NCBI GenBank assembly: GCA_963715815.1
Contig: OY970278.1
Coordinates: 1,426,001 to 1,490,000, forward strand
Origin: JAFAMS01 sp963715815
GTDB lineage: Bacteria > Vulcanimicrobiota > Vulcanimicrobiia > Vulcanimicrobiales > Vulcanimicrobiaceae
Length of the DNA: 64,000 bases
Direction of reading: 5' to 3'
Under the pieces are notes generated by a model. It worked only from the letters and a program-made list of their open reading frames with translations, ran no database searches and was not told where the DNA came from. The position numbers and the translations under genes were made by a program. This document shows, piece after piece, positions 1 through 6,963 of the stretch. Position 1 is the stretch's first letter; each line of letters starts with the position of its first letter.

Positions 1-542
1 AAAGTTCGTCCGCGACTTCCGTCTCCCAGGCGGCTTCGATTACCGTCGCAATACAACGCCACACTATCATTCCCGTCGTCGTCAAGAAAGATATTCGCGT
101 TGGGGGCGCCGGTAATGATCAAGGTCAGACGAAGACGCTAAAAGACTTGGAGGTCGCGCAAGACATCATCGTCGGTGGCTTTATCATCGTAAAGAAGGGC
201 GATCTCGTCGAAGGCCACCTCACAACGTCAAAGAATGTCACGAAACGCGTTTTCTCAGCCGATGTATCTCAAGAAGCCGCTCTCGATGTTGACGACGTCG
301 TAAACTTTTGCGGTGACACAATTCACATGGTGTTCGAGCGGACGTATGTAGGCGGCGTTCGCGGAGGAGTTATGAGTTTCGGTCCGCACGCACACGACGC
401 CGTTTTCGCCAAAGGACTGGTCTTGAAGGCGCAAACGGATCGCTTCGAAAAATCTGTCTGCGCCGAAAGGACAACTGCCGAACCGTTGCCGCTCCCGACC
501 GGTATGGTAGTTTCCGACGAGGAAGCAGACACGACTAAATAG
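1..542 (+). CDS. Hypothetical protein, 3' part (start lies before the window)
   Basis: The reading frame is open from base 3 to the TAG at 540-542, about 179 residues, so the gene begins upstream of the window; a TTG at 147 is in frame but there is no reason to call it the start. The visible part contains a beta-rich, glycine-punctuated segment (VGGFIIVKKGDLVEGHL) of the kind seen in envelope or secreted proteins, then an acidic run (ALDVDDVVNF) and a polar tail rich in Glu, Asp and Thr. No enzyme motif is visible and I do not recognise the family. A strong hairpin follows 34 bases after the stop, which suggests that this gene ends a transcript. Confidence 0.55.
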   Translation, partial: SSSATSVSQAASITVAIQRHTIIPVVVKKDIRVGGAGNDQGQTKTLKDLEVAQDIIVGGFIIVKKGDLVEGHLTTSKNVTKRVFSADVSQEAALDVDDVVNFCGDTIHMVFERTYVGGVRGGVMSFGPHAHDAVFAKGLVLKAQTDRFEKSVCAERTTAEPLPLPTGMVVSDEEADTTK

Positions 543-575
543 CGTTCGACGTCGGCGCCCCGCTTTGATAAATAT

Positions 576-605
576 AAGACCCGTCAGCAGAGCGGACGGG
601 TCTTT
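576..605 (+). terminator. Rho-independent-type terminator
   Basis: AAGACCCGTC (576-585) pairs perfectly with GACGGGTCTT (595-604) around a 9-base loop, giving a 10-bp stem followed by only a short T-run. It lies between the plus-strand gene ending at 542 and the minus-strand peptide gene ending at 627, so it can serve both converging transcripts. Confidence 0.75.
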
Positions 606-626
606 GTAAGATAAATTCAGATGGCC

Positions 627-680
627 TTACTTCTTTTTCTTCTTGGCCATTTTCTTCTTGGCTTTTTTCTTAGCTGCCAT
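627..680 (-). CDS. 17-residue lysine-rich peptide
   Basis: The ATG at 680 opens a 17-codon frame, MAAKKKAKKKMAKKKKK, with 12 lysines. A purine-rich stretch (GGGAAGGGGGTG on the minus strand) lies about 10 bases upstream and could serve as a Shine-Dalgarno sequence. The composition resembles the AAKK-type tails of histone-H1-like bacterial proteins, which bind nucleic acids, but this is only the tail with no globular part. It sits between the terminator at 576-605 and the proline-rich gene at 754. An upstream in-frame extension exists but is arginine-rich and looks non-coding. Function unknown. Confidence 0.45.
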   Translation of the reverse strand: MAAKKKAKKKMAKKKKK

Positions 681-753
681 AATTCTTAGACACCCCCTTC
701 CCGCTTTGATTCTGGATTGAGGTATGTATTTGCCGCGGTCGGCTTCTGCTCCG

Positions 754-1131
754 CTATCGCGGAGGCGCAGGCGGAGTCGGCGGTGCGGGAAGTTGCGGTT
801 CCTCGATGTGCGCGGGAGCAACCGTTGATACGCTTTCGTTCGGCGTCGGTACAGGCGTCGGCGTCTCGGTTGCCTCAGGTATGAGCGTTCGCGTTCCTGG
901 GATCGGCGTTAATGGAGTGAGGCTTTGCGCCGGCGTCGGAAGTGTCGTCGCAAAGGATGGCGATGCGATCGGGATCAGCGTCGCACTCGACGGCAAGCCC
1001 TTCGGAGTGGGAACCGGAGAAGGCGTCGGCGATCCGGCCGGAATCGGTTTGCTCAGCATCACGCCGAAAAATGCGGCCCCGATGCAGACGGCGACCATCG
1101 CGGCGATGATAATCCCGCGACGGATCGTCAT
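754..1131 (-). CDS. Single-pass protein with a Pro/Thr/Ser-rich exported tail
   Basis: 125 residues. Residues 6-27 form one hydrophobic membrane segment after a short basic start (MTIRRG), so the protein is probably anchored with the rest outside. The remainder is low-complexity Pro/Thr/Ser (repeats such as TPSPVPTP and TPTPVPTP) and ends in a proline run. The ATG overlaps the TGA of the binding-protein gene (ATGA at 1130-1133), so it is the last gene of the ABC importer operon. No family recognised. A role as a spacer or anchor near the envelope is possible but is inference. Confidence 0.6.
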   Translation of the reverse strand: MTIRRGIIIAAMVAVCIGAAFFGVMLSKPIPAGSPTPSPVPTPKGLPSSATLIPIASPSFATTLPTPAQSLTPLTPIPGTRTLIPEATETPTPVPTPNESVSTVAPAHIEEPQLPAPPTPPAPPR

Positions 1132-2096
1132 CAGTACCTCGATACGAGGCGAACCTCGTTGAGCGGTGCCTTATAGGCAAGGATCCCCTCAGCCATGAAC
1201 TCGCGTTGGACGTCTTGGATCGTGGCCAGATCGATGCGCAGGTCGGGGAAGAAGTCGTAACGTGCGGACGTGCGGATGATCTCGATGGGCTGCTTCGTAT
1301 ATTTTGCATACGCGGCGAGGGCATCTGGCGCAAAATACGCGGGACCTTGGAGCTCGGCCGCAGCCTTTCGGCATGCGGAGATTGCCGCGTGCGCGAGATC
1401 GATTTTACCCGTAAGACTTGGGCCGAAGAAGATCCCCGAGCCGGAGATGCCGGCGGGCGGATAGCCGATCGTGCGTGCAAGATTATCGCGCGCAAATGCC
1501 TCGGTGAAGGGTGATGACGTGAAGACGGCATCGATTGCTTTGCGCTGCAGTGCGACGGCTTGATCTGGATTTGCAATATTGACGCTCTCGATATCGTTCA
1601 GCGTCAATCCCGCCGGGCGTAAGATGCGTGCAACATAGTACGCGGAGACGGCACCGGCGCCGCCGATCCAGCCGATCTTCTTGCCGCGGAGCGCTTGCAG
1701 CGTTCGCGTTCCGGATTCCCACAAGTCTTCCCGCACCATGAGTGCGCTGGGATGTCCGTGTTTGGGCTGGTATGCAGTCGACGCGACGAAGCGCACGTCC
1801 AGATCGCGCGCGACCGCATTATAGAAAGCCGCGGAAAGCGCGGCTGCGACGAAATCAAGGCGTCCGGTTGCGGCAAGCGCCATCGCGTCTTGGCCGGCGA
1901 CGACGGGCGTCAGGTCGACGTCGAAGCCTGCTTCCTTGAAATAGCCGCGCTCCGCGGCGACGAAAACCGGCGCGAACAAGGTCGATGGCACATACCCGAT
2001 CTCGAGCTTTGCGGTGGCGGCACGTGCCGGGCGCGACGTGGCGATAAGGGACGTCGCGGCGGCGTAGCCATAAAGGAAGCGTCGGCGTGAGCTCAT
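1131..2096 (-). CDS. ABC transporter substrate-binding protein, SsuA/TauA/NMT1 type
   Basis: 321 residues from the ATG at 2096, chosen because it overlaps the TGA of the permease gene (ATGA) and because a Tat-like signal (SRRRFLYGYAAATS) starts there; an upstream extension is arginine-rich and unlikely. The mature part begins KLEIGYVPSTLFAPVFVAAE and continues GYFKEAGFDVDLTPV, the usual opening of the SsuA/TauA/NMT1 periplasmic-binding family, which serves importers of sulfonates, taurine, nitrate or thiamine precursors. The ligand cannot be told from sequence. Because the window also encodes a sulfonate pathway, an organosulfonate is the obvious candidate, but the two loci are about 9 kb apart. 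Confidence 0.85.
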   Translation of the reverse strand: MSSRRRFLYGYAAATSLIATSRPARAATAKLEIGYVPSTLFAPVFVAAERGYFKEAGFDVDLTPVVAGQDAMALAATGRLDFVAAALSAAFYNAVARDLDVRFVASTAYQPKHGHPSALMVREDLWESGTRTLQALRGKKIGWIGGAGAVSAYYVARILRPAGLTLNDIESVNIANPDQAVALQRKAIDAVFTSSPFTEAFARDNLARTIGYPPAGISGSGIFFGPSLTGKIDLAHAAISACRKAAAELQGPAYFAPDALAAYAKYTKQPIEIIRTSARYDFFPDLRIDLATIQDVQREFMAEGILAYKAPLNEVRLVSRY

Positions 2097-2845
2097 CACG
2101 ATCGTGCTCGCCAGGGGACGAAGACGTTCTCGAGCGCATTTCCCGTGAGCGTGAGCACGTAGCCGAGCGCTGAGACCGTCACGAGCGCGACGTACATGCG
2201 CTCGACCTGTAGGGTTTGCCACGCGTTCCAGATCTGAAATCCGAGGCCACTCTTCGCTGCTGTGAATTCGGCTGCGACTGCGAGCACGATCGCGATTCCG
2301 ATTGAAAGTTTGATCCCGGCGAAGATGTTCGAGAGTGCACCCGGTAGCAGCACGCTCATGTAAAGCGAGCTTCGTCGAACCTCGAACGATCGAGCCACAT
2401 CGAGGAAGATCGGCTCGATCTGGCGGACGCCGGCGGCCGTATTGATCAACATTATGAAGAAGACGCCGATCGCTACGATTGCATATTTTGAGCTCTCGCC
2501 GATCCCAAAGATGAGAAGCATCAGCGGCAGAATTGCGATCTTTGGAATCGGGTAGAGCAGCGCAACGATTGGTTCGAGGATTGCACGCGCCAGCCGGTTG
2601 ACGCCCATGAGCAGACCGATTGCGACGCCCGGGATGCCACCGATCAGAAAACCGACCACGACACGTTGCAGTGTTGCCCAGGTGTTGGAGATTAGCTCGC
2701 CGCTCCGCAAGAAATCGAAAAAGTCGCCGGCGATCGAGCTAGGCGCCGGGAAAAAGCGCGCATCGAGCAGATGCACGCGTACGACGAATTCCCAAAGCGC
2801 GAGTAGCGCTAGCGGCGAGAGCACACGGAAGACGCGCTCGGTCAT
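2096..2845 (-). CDS. ABC transporter permease, SsuC/TauC type
   Basis: 249 residues with about six hydrophobic segments and the usual binding-protein-dependent permease region (SFEVRRSSLYMSVLLPGAL, where the EAA-like loop meets the ATPase). It forms the inner-membrane channel of the importer with the ATPase at 2842-3609 and the binding protein at 1131-2096. Its ATG (2845) overlaps the TGA of the ATPase gene by 4 bases. Length and topology are normal for the family. Confidence 0.88.
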   Translation of the reverse strand: MTERVFRVLSPLALLALWEFVVRVHLLDARFFPAPSSIAGDFFDFLRSGELISNTWATLQRVVVGFLIGGIPGVAIGLLMGVNRLARAILEPIVALLYPIPKIAILPLMLLIFGIGESSKYAIVAIGVFFIMLINTAAGVRQIEPIFLDVARSFEVRRSSLYMSVLLPGALSNIFAGIKLSIGIAIVLAVAAEFTAAKSGLGFQIWNAWQTLQVERMYVALVTVSALGYVLTLTGNALENVFVPWRARS

Positions 2846-3609
2846 GAGGCGCGCTCTTGCCGCAGCAGGTGCCAGATGTGCACGGACAGTCGGCCGAACT
2901 CCGGATCGGCGCGCAGCTCGATCGGATCACGCGGCCGCGCAAACGGAACGGTCACGATCTCGAGAATGCGTCCGGGCTGTGCCGTCATTACAACGATGCG
3001 ATCCGAAAGGGCCAGCGCTTCTTCGATGCTATGCGTGATGAAGAGGACGGTCTTACGATCGCGTTCCCATAGTGCGAGAAGCTCGCCGGCGAGCAAGACG
3101 CGTGTTTGTTCGTCGAGCGCGCCGAACGGCTCGTCCATGAAGAGCACTTGCGGATCGACCGCAAATGCGCGCGCGACGGCGCCGCGCTGTTTCATGCCGC
3201 CGGAGAGCTGGTACGGATATGCATCTTCGAAACGTGTCAGATTGACAAGATCGAGCTGCGCGCTGACGCGGCGGCTACGTTCGCCTGAGTCAATAGCCAG
3301 ACGGTCGAACGCGAAGTCGACGTTTTCGCGCAGCGTCATCCACGGAAAGAGTGAGTATTCTTGGAAGACGGTCGCGCACGGAAGCGCATCTGGTCGATCG
3401 TGCGTCGCGTTAACGCTGACGCTTCCGGAGGTTGCATCCTCGAGACCGGCAGCGATGCGCAAGAGCGTCGTTTTCCCGCAACCGCTCGGCCCGACGATCG
3501 AAACGAACTCGCCGTCTCCGATGTCGAAATCCATATCGTCGATTGCGACCGTCCCCGACGCGAAGACTTTGCGCAATCCGTGAATTGCGATTCGTGGAAG
3601 TGCGGCCAC
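2842..3609 (-). CDS. ABC transporter ATPase, SsuB/TauB type
   Basis: 255 residues from a GTG at 3609. Walker A GPSGCGKTT is near residue 40, the signature LSGGMKQRG near 135, Walker B VLFMDEPFGALD follows, and the switch histidine is in LFITHS. Overall it resembles the ATPases that drive SsuABC, TauABC and NrtABC importers. It is the first gene of an operon with permease, binding protein and a proline-rich protein. No clear Shine-Dalgarno sequence precedes the GTG, and the endonuclease VII gene ends only 26 bases upstream on the same strand, so the operon may be read through from there. Confidence 0.9.
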   Translation of the reverse strand: MAALPRIAIHGLRKVFASGTVAIDDMDFDIGDGEFVSIVGPSGCGKTTLLRIAAGLEDATSGSVSVNATHDRPDALPCATVFQEYSLFPWMTLRENVDFAFDRLAIDSGERSRRVSAQLDLVNLTRFEDAYPYQLSGGMKQRGAVARAFAVDPQVLFMDEPFGALDEQTRVLLAGELLALWERDRKTVLFITHSIEEALALSDRIVVMTAQPGRILEIVTVPFARPRDPIELRADPEFGRLSVHIWHLLRQERAS

Positions 3610-3635
3610 GCTCGCGCGTTCGGCGAGCTTGTTGG

Positions 3636-4073
3636 TCAGGCCTCGCGGGAGCGCCGTAGATAGTTGGCTGCGCGACGACAGTTATCGACGTTATCGTACA
3701 GTTTGCCGATTGCCGTGTTGCAGTCTCCGCAAAGCAGACCTCTCACGTGACCCGTTTTGTGGTCATGGTCAACCTCGAGATGCTGGAGAAACGTTCCGTC
3801 GCTATGACGGCCGTGGGATTTCTTGCATTTCTGCCACGGAGCCCGACAGATTGCGCAAGCATAATTTCGGAGCGCGAGCAGATCGTGAAGCGATTCTAAC
3901 GTCGCTCCGTAGGTTCTCTGGATGTACGAGCGCCTTTGCTTAAGACGGCGCTCTTGGTTGCTGTGATAATACTGCCGGACCCATTCGCTTTGGCAAGGGA
4001 CGCAGCGAAGTTGGCCATCGGTGGCTCGAATCTTCATCGCGCCGCATTTGCCGCAGTCGTCTCGTCGCCTCAA
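3636..4073 (-). CDS. Recombination endonuclease VII family protein
   Basis: 145 residues. The C-terminal half has the endonuclease VII pattern: CAIC, then EVDHDHKTGHVRGLLCGDCN, giving the zinc-binding CxxC pairs and the DH...N catalytic set of this HNH-like family (phage T4 gp49 resolves branched DNA). The N-terminus adds a small zinc ribbon (CGKC...CVPC). The start is a TTG at 4073, the only start that keeps the first CxxC, and it directly abuts the TAG of a broken second copy. Such genes are typical of phages and mobile islands, so this is probably a phage or island remnant beside a tRNA gene. Confidence 0.85.
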   Translation of the reverse strand: MRRRDDCGKCGAMKIRATDGQLRCVPCQSEWVRQYYHSNQERRLKQRRSYIQRTYGATLESLHDLLALRNYACAICRAPWQKCKKSHGRHSDGTFLQHLEVDHDHKTGHVRGLLCGDCNTAIGKLYDNVDNCRRAANYLRRSREA

Positions 4074-4332
4074 CTATTGGGTGGCCTCGAGATAAGCTGC
4101 GGCAGCATCTGCACGATCCGGATCGTCATTAAGAAAAGCGATAGCACCATTGCAACCGTGACATAGCAGCCCACGAATTTTGCCCGTTTTATTGTTCGCG
4201 AGCTAGCGAATTCTGATCGTACTCGCGATTGCTCCATCGATTCGCGCAAGCACGGCAGCGCTGTGCACCACTACGCATTACGATTTTAATTGCGCCACAT
4301 TTCAGACAATTGGGAGAACGCTTTCTCGGCAT
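4074..4332 (-). pseudogene. Degenerate tandem copy of endonuclease VII
   Basis: From an ATG at 4332 the minus strand encodes 47 residues (MPRKRSPNCLKCGAIKIV..., then CRAC and a TAA) matching the N-terminal zinc ribbon of the intact neighbour. After a frame change the 3' part reads NKTGKIRGLLCHGCN and DDPDRADAAAAYLE before a TAG at 4074-4076, matching the neighbour's catalytic C-terminus. The middle, about 45-60 codons including the first catalytic CxxC and the DHDH motif, is missing. The gene is therefore a paralogue inactivated by an internal deletion plus frameshift. It lies directly upstream of the intact copy on the same strand. Confidence 0.8.
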
Positions 4333-4410
4333 ATTCGAATCATATGCATCGCGTGTGCCTGCAGTATGGCCGCGCTATGACGGTTTATTTGCGAAACTCT
4401 TACGAGAAAG

Positions 4411-4447
4411 AAAAAAGGCTCGAAGCAATTCTATGCTTCGAGCCTTT
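4411..4447 (-). terminator. Terminator of the tRNA-Phe gene
   Basis: TGCTTCGAGCCTT (4434-4446) and AAGGCTCGAAGCA (4415-4427) form a perfect 13-bp stem with a 6-base loop. On the minus strand it is followed by a run of six T (4416-4411), a textbook intrinsic terminator 4 bases after the CCA end of the tRNA. Confidence 0.92.
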
Positions 4448-4450
4448 ACA

Positions 4451-4526
4451 TGGTGCCGAGGCTGGGTAACGATCCCAGTACCTCTCACTTTTCAGGCGAG
4501 CGCTCTACCATTTGAGCTACCTCGGC
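4451..4526 (-). tRNA. tRNA-Phe (GAA), CCA encoded
   Basis: 76 bases fold into a full cloverleaf: acceptor GCCGAGG/CCTCGGC, D-stem GCTC/GAGC, anticodon stem CTCGC/GTGAG with one G-T pair and loop CTGAAAA (anticodon GAA), 5-base variable loop, T-stem CTGGG/CCCAG and a genomic CCA. The T-loop reads ATCGTTA where TTCRANY is expected: position 54 is A and 58 is T, the reverse of the near-universal T54/A58 pair, while T55, C56, G18 and G19 are kept. All stems are intact, so it is probably functional. A strong terminator follows. Confidence 0.9.
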
Positions 4527-4660
4527 GGCGGCCGATTTCGGTTCCACACAGTCCTCTTGGAACTCCTGTCAGCGTAAAGACTCTGTTCGCATTGCGCATT
4601 GTCCTCACAGCGCCCAAAAGGGCGGCCTTGAGGTGGTAAGGAACCCAGCCCACCCTCCGT

Positions 4661-5434
4661 ATGCGAGTCTTTCTCGTCGGCGCTATTTGCGTGGGTTTCC
4701 TGCTTAATCTCACCACACCAAGCAAGGCGCAAGCTCCGCGAAGTTCAGTGGCGCAGCAATATGGCGTTGTGTTACGCGCGTTCAACGCCAATCTATCGCC
4801 ACCGGTCGCGACCGACATGGCGCAACACGTGCTGCTGCTGGCTTCCTATTATAGTCTCGATCCGCGATTGCTCGTTGCGATCGTCGGCGTTGAGTCCGGT
4901 TGGCACGCACGCGCGATCTCACCGGCGGGTGCCCAAGGACTGGGTCAACTCATGCCCGCGACGGCCGACGGTCTTTCCGTACAGGCGCTCGAGAAATACG
5001 AGAATCTCGACGGCACTGCACGTTACATTCGCCGGCTGCTCAATGAGTACGCGAAGCTTCCTTTAGAACGGCGCTATTCGCTCGCAGTCGCAGGCTACAA
5101 CGCAGGACCTGATGCCGTGCGCCGCTACGGCGGCGTTCCTCCCTACGCCGAAACGCAAGCGTACGTGCAGCACGTCCTCGGTTTGTGGCATCAGCTGCGC
5201 TTGCAATTGCCCGCGATCGCGCCGGCAATCCCGGTGCTCGCGAAAGCGCACGCACACGTTCTTGCTGTCAAGCATGTCGAGCCATCGCACATCGCAAGTG
5301 CGCCGGAGCTCGCGCCCATCGACGCACAGCAGGTCGGCGCGCGCGAACGGCGCGAGCTCGAAGGCGACGCTGTGCTGCCCGGACCGAAAAAGACGATTGG
5401 GCGCTGGCTGGCGAGGGCCTTAGGAGTCCACTAA
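4661..5434 (+). CDS. Lytic transglycosylase (SLT domain), exported
   Basis: 257 residues. Residues 1-25 are a signal peptide ending near KAQA. The SLT domain follows: catalytic Glu78 in VGVESGW, GAQGLGQLMPA at 90-100, NLDGTARYIR near 116-124 and AGYNAGP at 144-150. Enzymes of this fold cut the MurNAc-GlcNAc bond of peptidoglycan with formation of an anhydro end, outside the inner membrane. The last ~90 residues are a basic, alanine-rich tail with no recognised domain. It is transcribed away from the tRNA-Phe gene; the 134 bases between them contain a short CGCCC-AAAA-GGGCG hairpin (4611-4624) and must hold both promoters. Confidence 0.9.
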   Translation: MRVFLVGAICVGFLLNLTTPSKAQAPRSSVAQQYGVVLRAFNANLSPPVATDMAQHVLLLASYYSLDPRLLVAIVGVESGWHARAISPAGAQGLGQLMPATADGLSVQALEKYENLDGTARYIRRLLNEYAKLPLERRYSLAVAGYNAGPDAVRRYGGVPPYAETQAYVQHVLGLWHQLRLQLPAIAPAIPVLAKAHAHVLAVKHVEPSHIASAPELAPIDAQQVGARERRELEGDAVLPGPKKTIGRWLARALGVH

Positions 5435-5444
5435 CCCGGCGCGA

Positions 5445-6665
5445 ATGCCGCCTGGGATGAGACCACTCGAAGGCATCCGCGTCATCGAATGCGGGACGAT
5501 CGTCGCCGCACCATATCTTGCATTGATTCTCGGCGACTACGGTGCCGATGTAATTAAAGTCGAGCATCCGAAGGGCGATAACATGCGGGGTAACGGCCCG
5601 CGCCGCAACGGTGTCGGACTCAATTTTAAATTCTACGGTCGCGATAAGCGCAACATCGTGCTCGATCTCTCAAAACCCGAAGGGCAAGAGATTCTACGCG
5701 GCCTCGTTCTACAGAGCGACGTGCTCATCGAAAACTTCCGACCGGGTGTCATGGAGCGATGGGGAATCGGATGGGACGATTTACACGCGCTCAATCCGCG
5801 TCTCGTGATGGCGCGCATTACCGGATTCGGTCAGTTTGGTCCGTACGCGTCGCGTGCAGGGTTCGGAACGCTTGCGGAAGCGATGAGCGGATTCGCGCAT
5901 ATCAACGGCGATCCGAACGGTCCGCCGATGCTGCCCGCGTTCGGCATGGCGGACTCGATTGCAGCGCTCTCGGGAGCCTACGCCGTGATGCTCGCGCTCT
6001 ATCATCGCGACACGCGCAACGCGGGTGGTCAAATGATAGACATCTCACTCATCGAGCCGATCTTTCACATCCTCGGCGCGCAAACGACGATCTTCGAAGA
6101 AACCGGCGAGATCCAATTTCGATCGGGCAATCGCACCAAGAACAACGCGCCGCGGAACATTTATCGCGCGCGTGACGGGGGCTGGGTTGCGATCTCGACG
6201 AGCGCCGATGTGATCGCACGCCGTGTCATGCAGCTCGTCGGGCATCCGGAAGTCATCGACGAGCCGTGGTTTGCGAGCGGACGCACGCGTGCCGAACACA
6301 CCGAAGAGCTCGACCGTATGGTCGGCGGCTGGATCGCCCAGCGCGACGCAGCCGACGTCATTGCCGCATTCGAACAGGCCGGCGCCGCGATCGCGCCGAT
6401 CTACGACGTCGCACAAGTGCTCGCAGACCCGCAATATCAAACGCTCAATAGCGTCGTCACCGTCCCGGATGACGACCTTGGGCAAGTGAAGATGCAGAAT
6501 CTACTGTTTCGCATGAGCGAAACGCCGGGCGAAGTTCGCAGCGCCGGACGCCGAATCGGCCAAGACACGGACACGGTTTTAAGGGAGCTTTTAGGTTTGA
6601 GCGATGAGCGTCTCCGCAAACTGTACGAATCCGGCGTCACCGCGCCGGCAGAGGAGGTGGCATGA
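5445..6665 (+). CDS. Class III (CaiB/BaiF) CoA-transferase
   Basis: 406 residues, normal length. The N-terminus GIRVIECGTIVAAPYLA, GDYGADVIKVE and ENFRPGVMERWG are family hallmarks. Asp170 (GMADSIAAL) is at the position of the aspartate that forms the acyl-enzyme anhydride in formyl-CoA transferase. It moves CoA from an acyl-CoA donor to a carboxylic acid in the cytoplasm. Its stop overlaps the start of the DUF6457-like gene, so it heads an operon leading into a molybdenum oxidoreductase. Substrate unknown: oxalate/formate is possible by family but no oxalyl-CoA decarboxylase is nearby, and sulfoacetate activation is an alternative suggested only by context. Confidence 0.88.
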   Translation: MPPGMRPLEGIRVIECGTIVAAPYLALILGDYGADVIKVEHPKGDNMRGNGPRRNGVGLNFKFYGRDKRNIVLDLSKPEGQEILRGLVLQSDVLIENFRPGVMERWGIGWDDLHALNPRLVMARITGFGQFGPYASRAGFGTLAEAMSGFAHINGDPNGPPMLPAFGMADSIAALSGAYAVMLALYHRDTRNAGGQMIDISLIEPIFHILGAQTTIFEETGEIQFRSGNRTKNNAPRNIYRARDGGWVAISTSADVIARRVMQLVGHPEVIDEPWFASGRTRAEHTEELDRMVGGWIAQRDAADVIAAFEQAGAAIAPIYDVAQVLADPQYQTLNSVVTVPDDDLGQVKMQNLLFRMSETPGEVRSAGRRIGQDTDTVLRELLGLSDERLRKLYESGVTAPAEEVA

Positions 6666-6955
6666 ACCCGTTTTTTCACCAGCTTGGTGCGATGCTCGTC
6701 GAAGAGGCAAACGCGCGCGGCGCGGGCATCGACGCTCCCATAATGGACGATAGCACGGAAAAAGAGCTGCTGGACCTTGCCCGCGTGGTTGCGCACTCAC
6801 GCGAACGACGCTTTGCGCCGCTGGCGTGCTATCTTGCCGGCATCGCGATAGCGAAGATGCAAATGAAGCAGCCACACCTCGATGTTGCCAATTATGTCAA
6901 AGCTATGCGAGTCGCGCTCGAACCACAAGAGGACTCAGGTAGCAATCCCGTGTAG
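6662..6955 (+). CDS. Small DUF6457-like protein, probably linked to molybdenum cofactor
   Basis: 97 residues. The core ELLDLARVVAHSRERRFAPL followed by ACYLAGIAIA matches, as I remember it, the DUF6457 pattern (DLAR-VAH-x-ER-x-APL), a short helical domain often next to or fused with molybdenum cofactor guanylyltransferases. The ATG overlaps the stop of the CoA-transferase (ATGA) and the ferredoxin/NrfD gene starts 8 bases downstream, so it is part of the molybdoenzyme operon. A role in delivering or inserting the cofactor is inference from this position. Confidence 0.6.
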   Translation: MNPFFHQLGAMLVEEANARGAGIDAPIMDDSTEKELLDLARVVAHSRERRFAPLACYLAGIAIAKMQMKQPHLDVANYVKAMRVALEPQEDSGSNPV

Positions 6956-6963
6956 GACGCGCG

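Noticed and set aside
4541..4563. GTTCC...GGAAC inverted repeat upstream of tRNA-Phe
   Set aside because: Five-base arms with a long spacer; too weak to call an operator.
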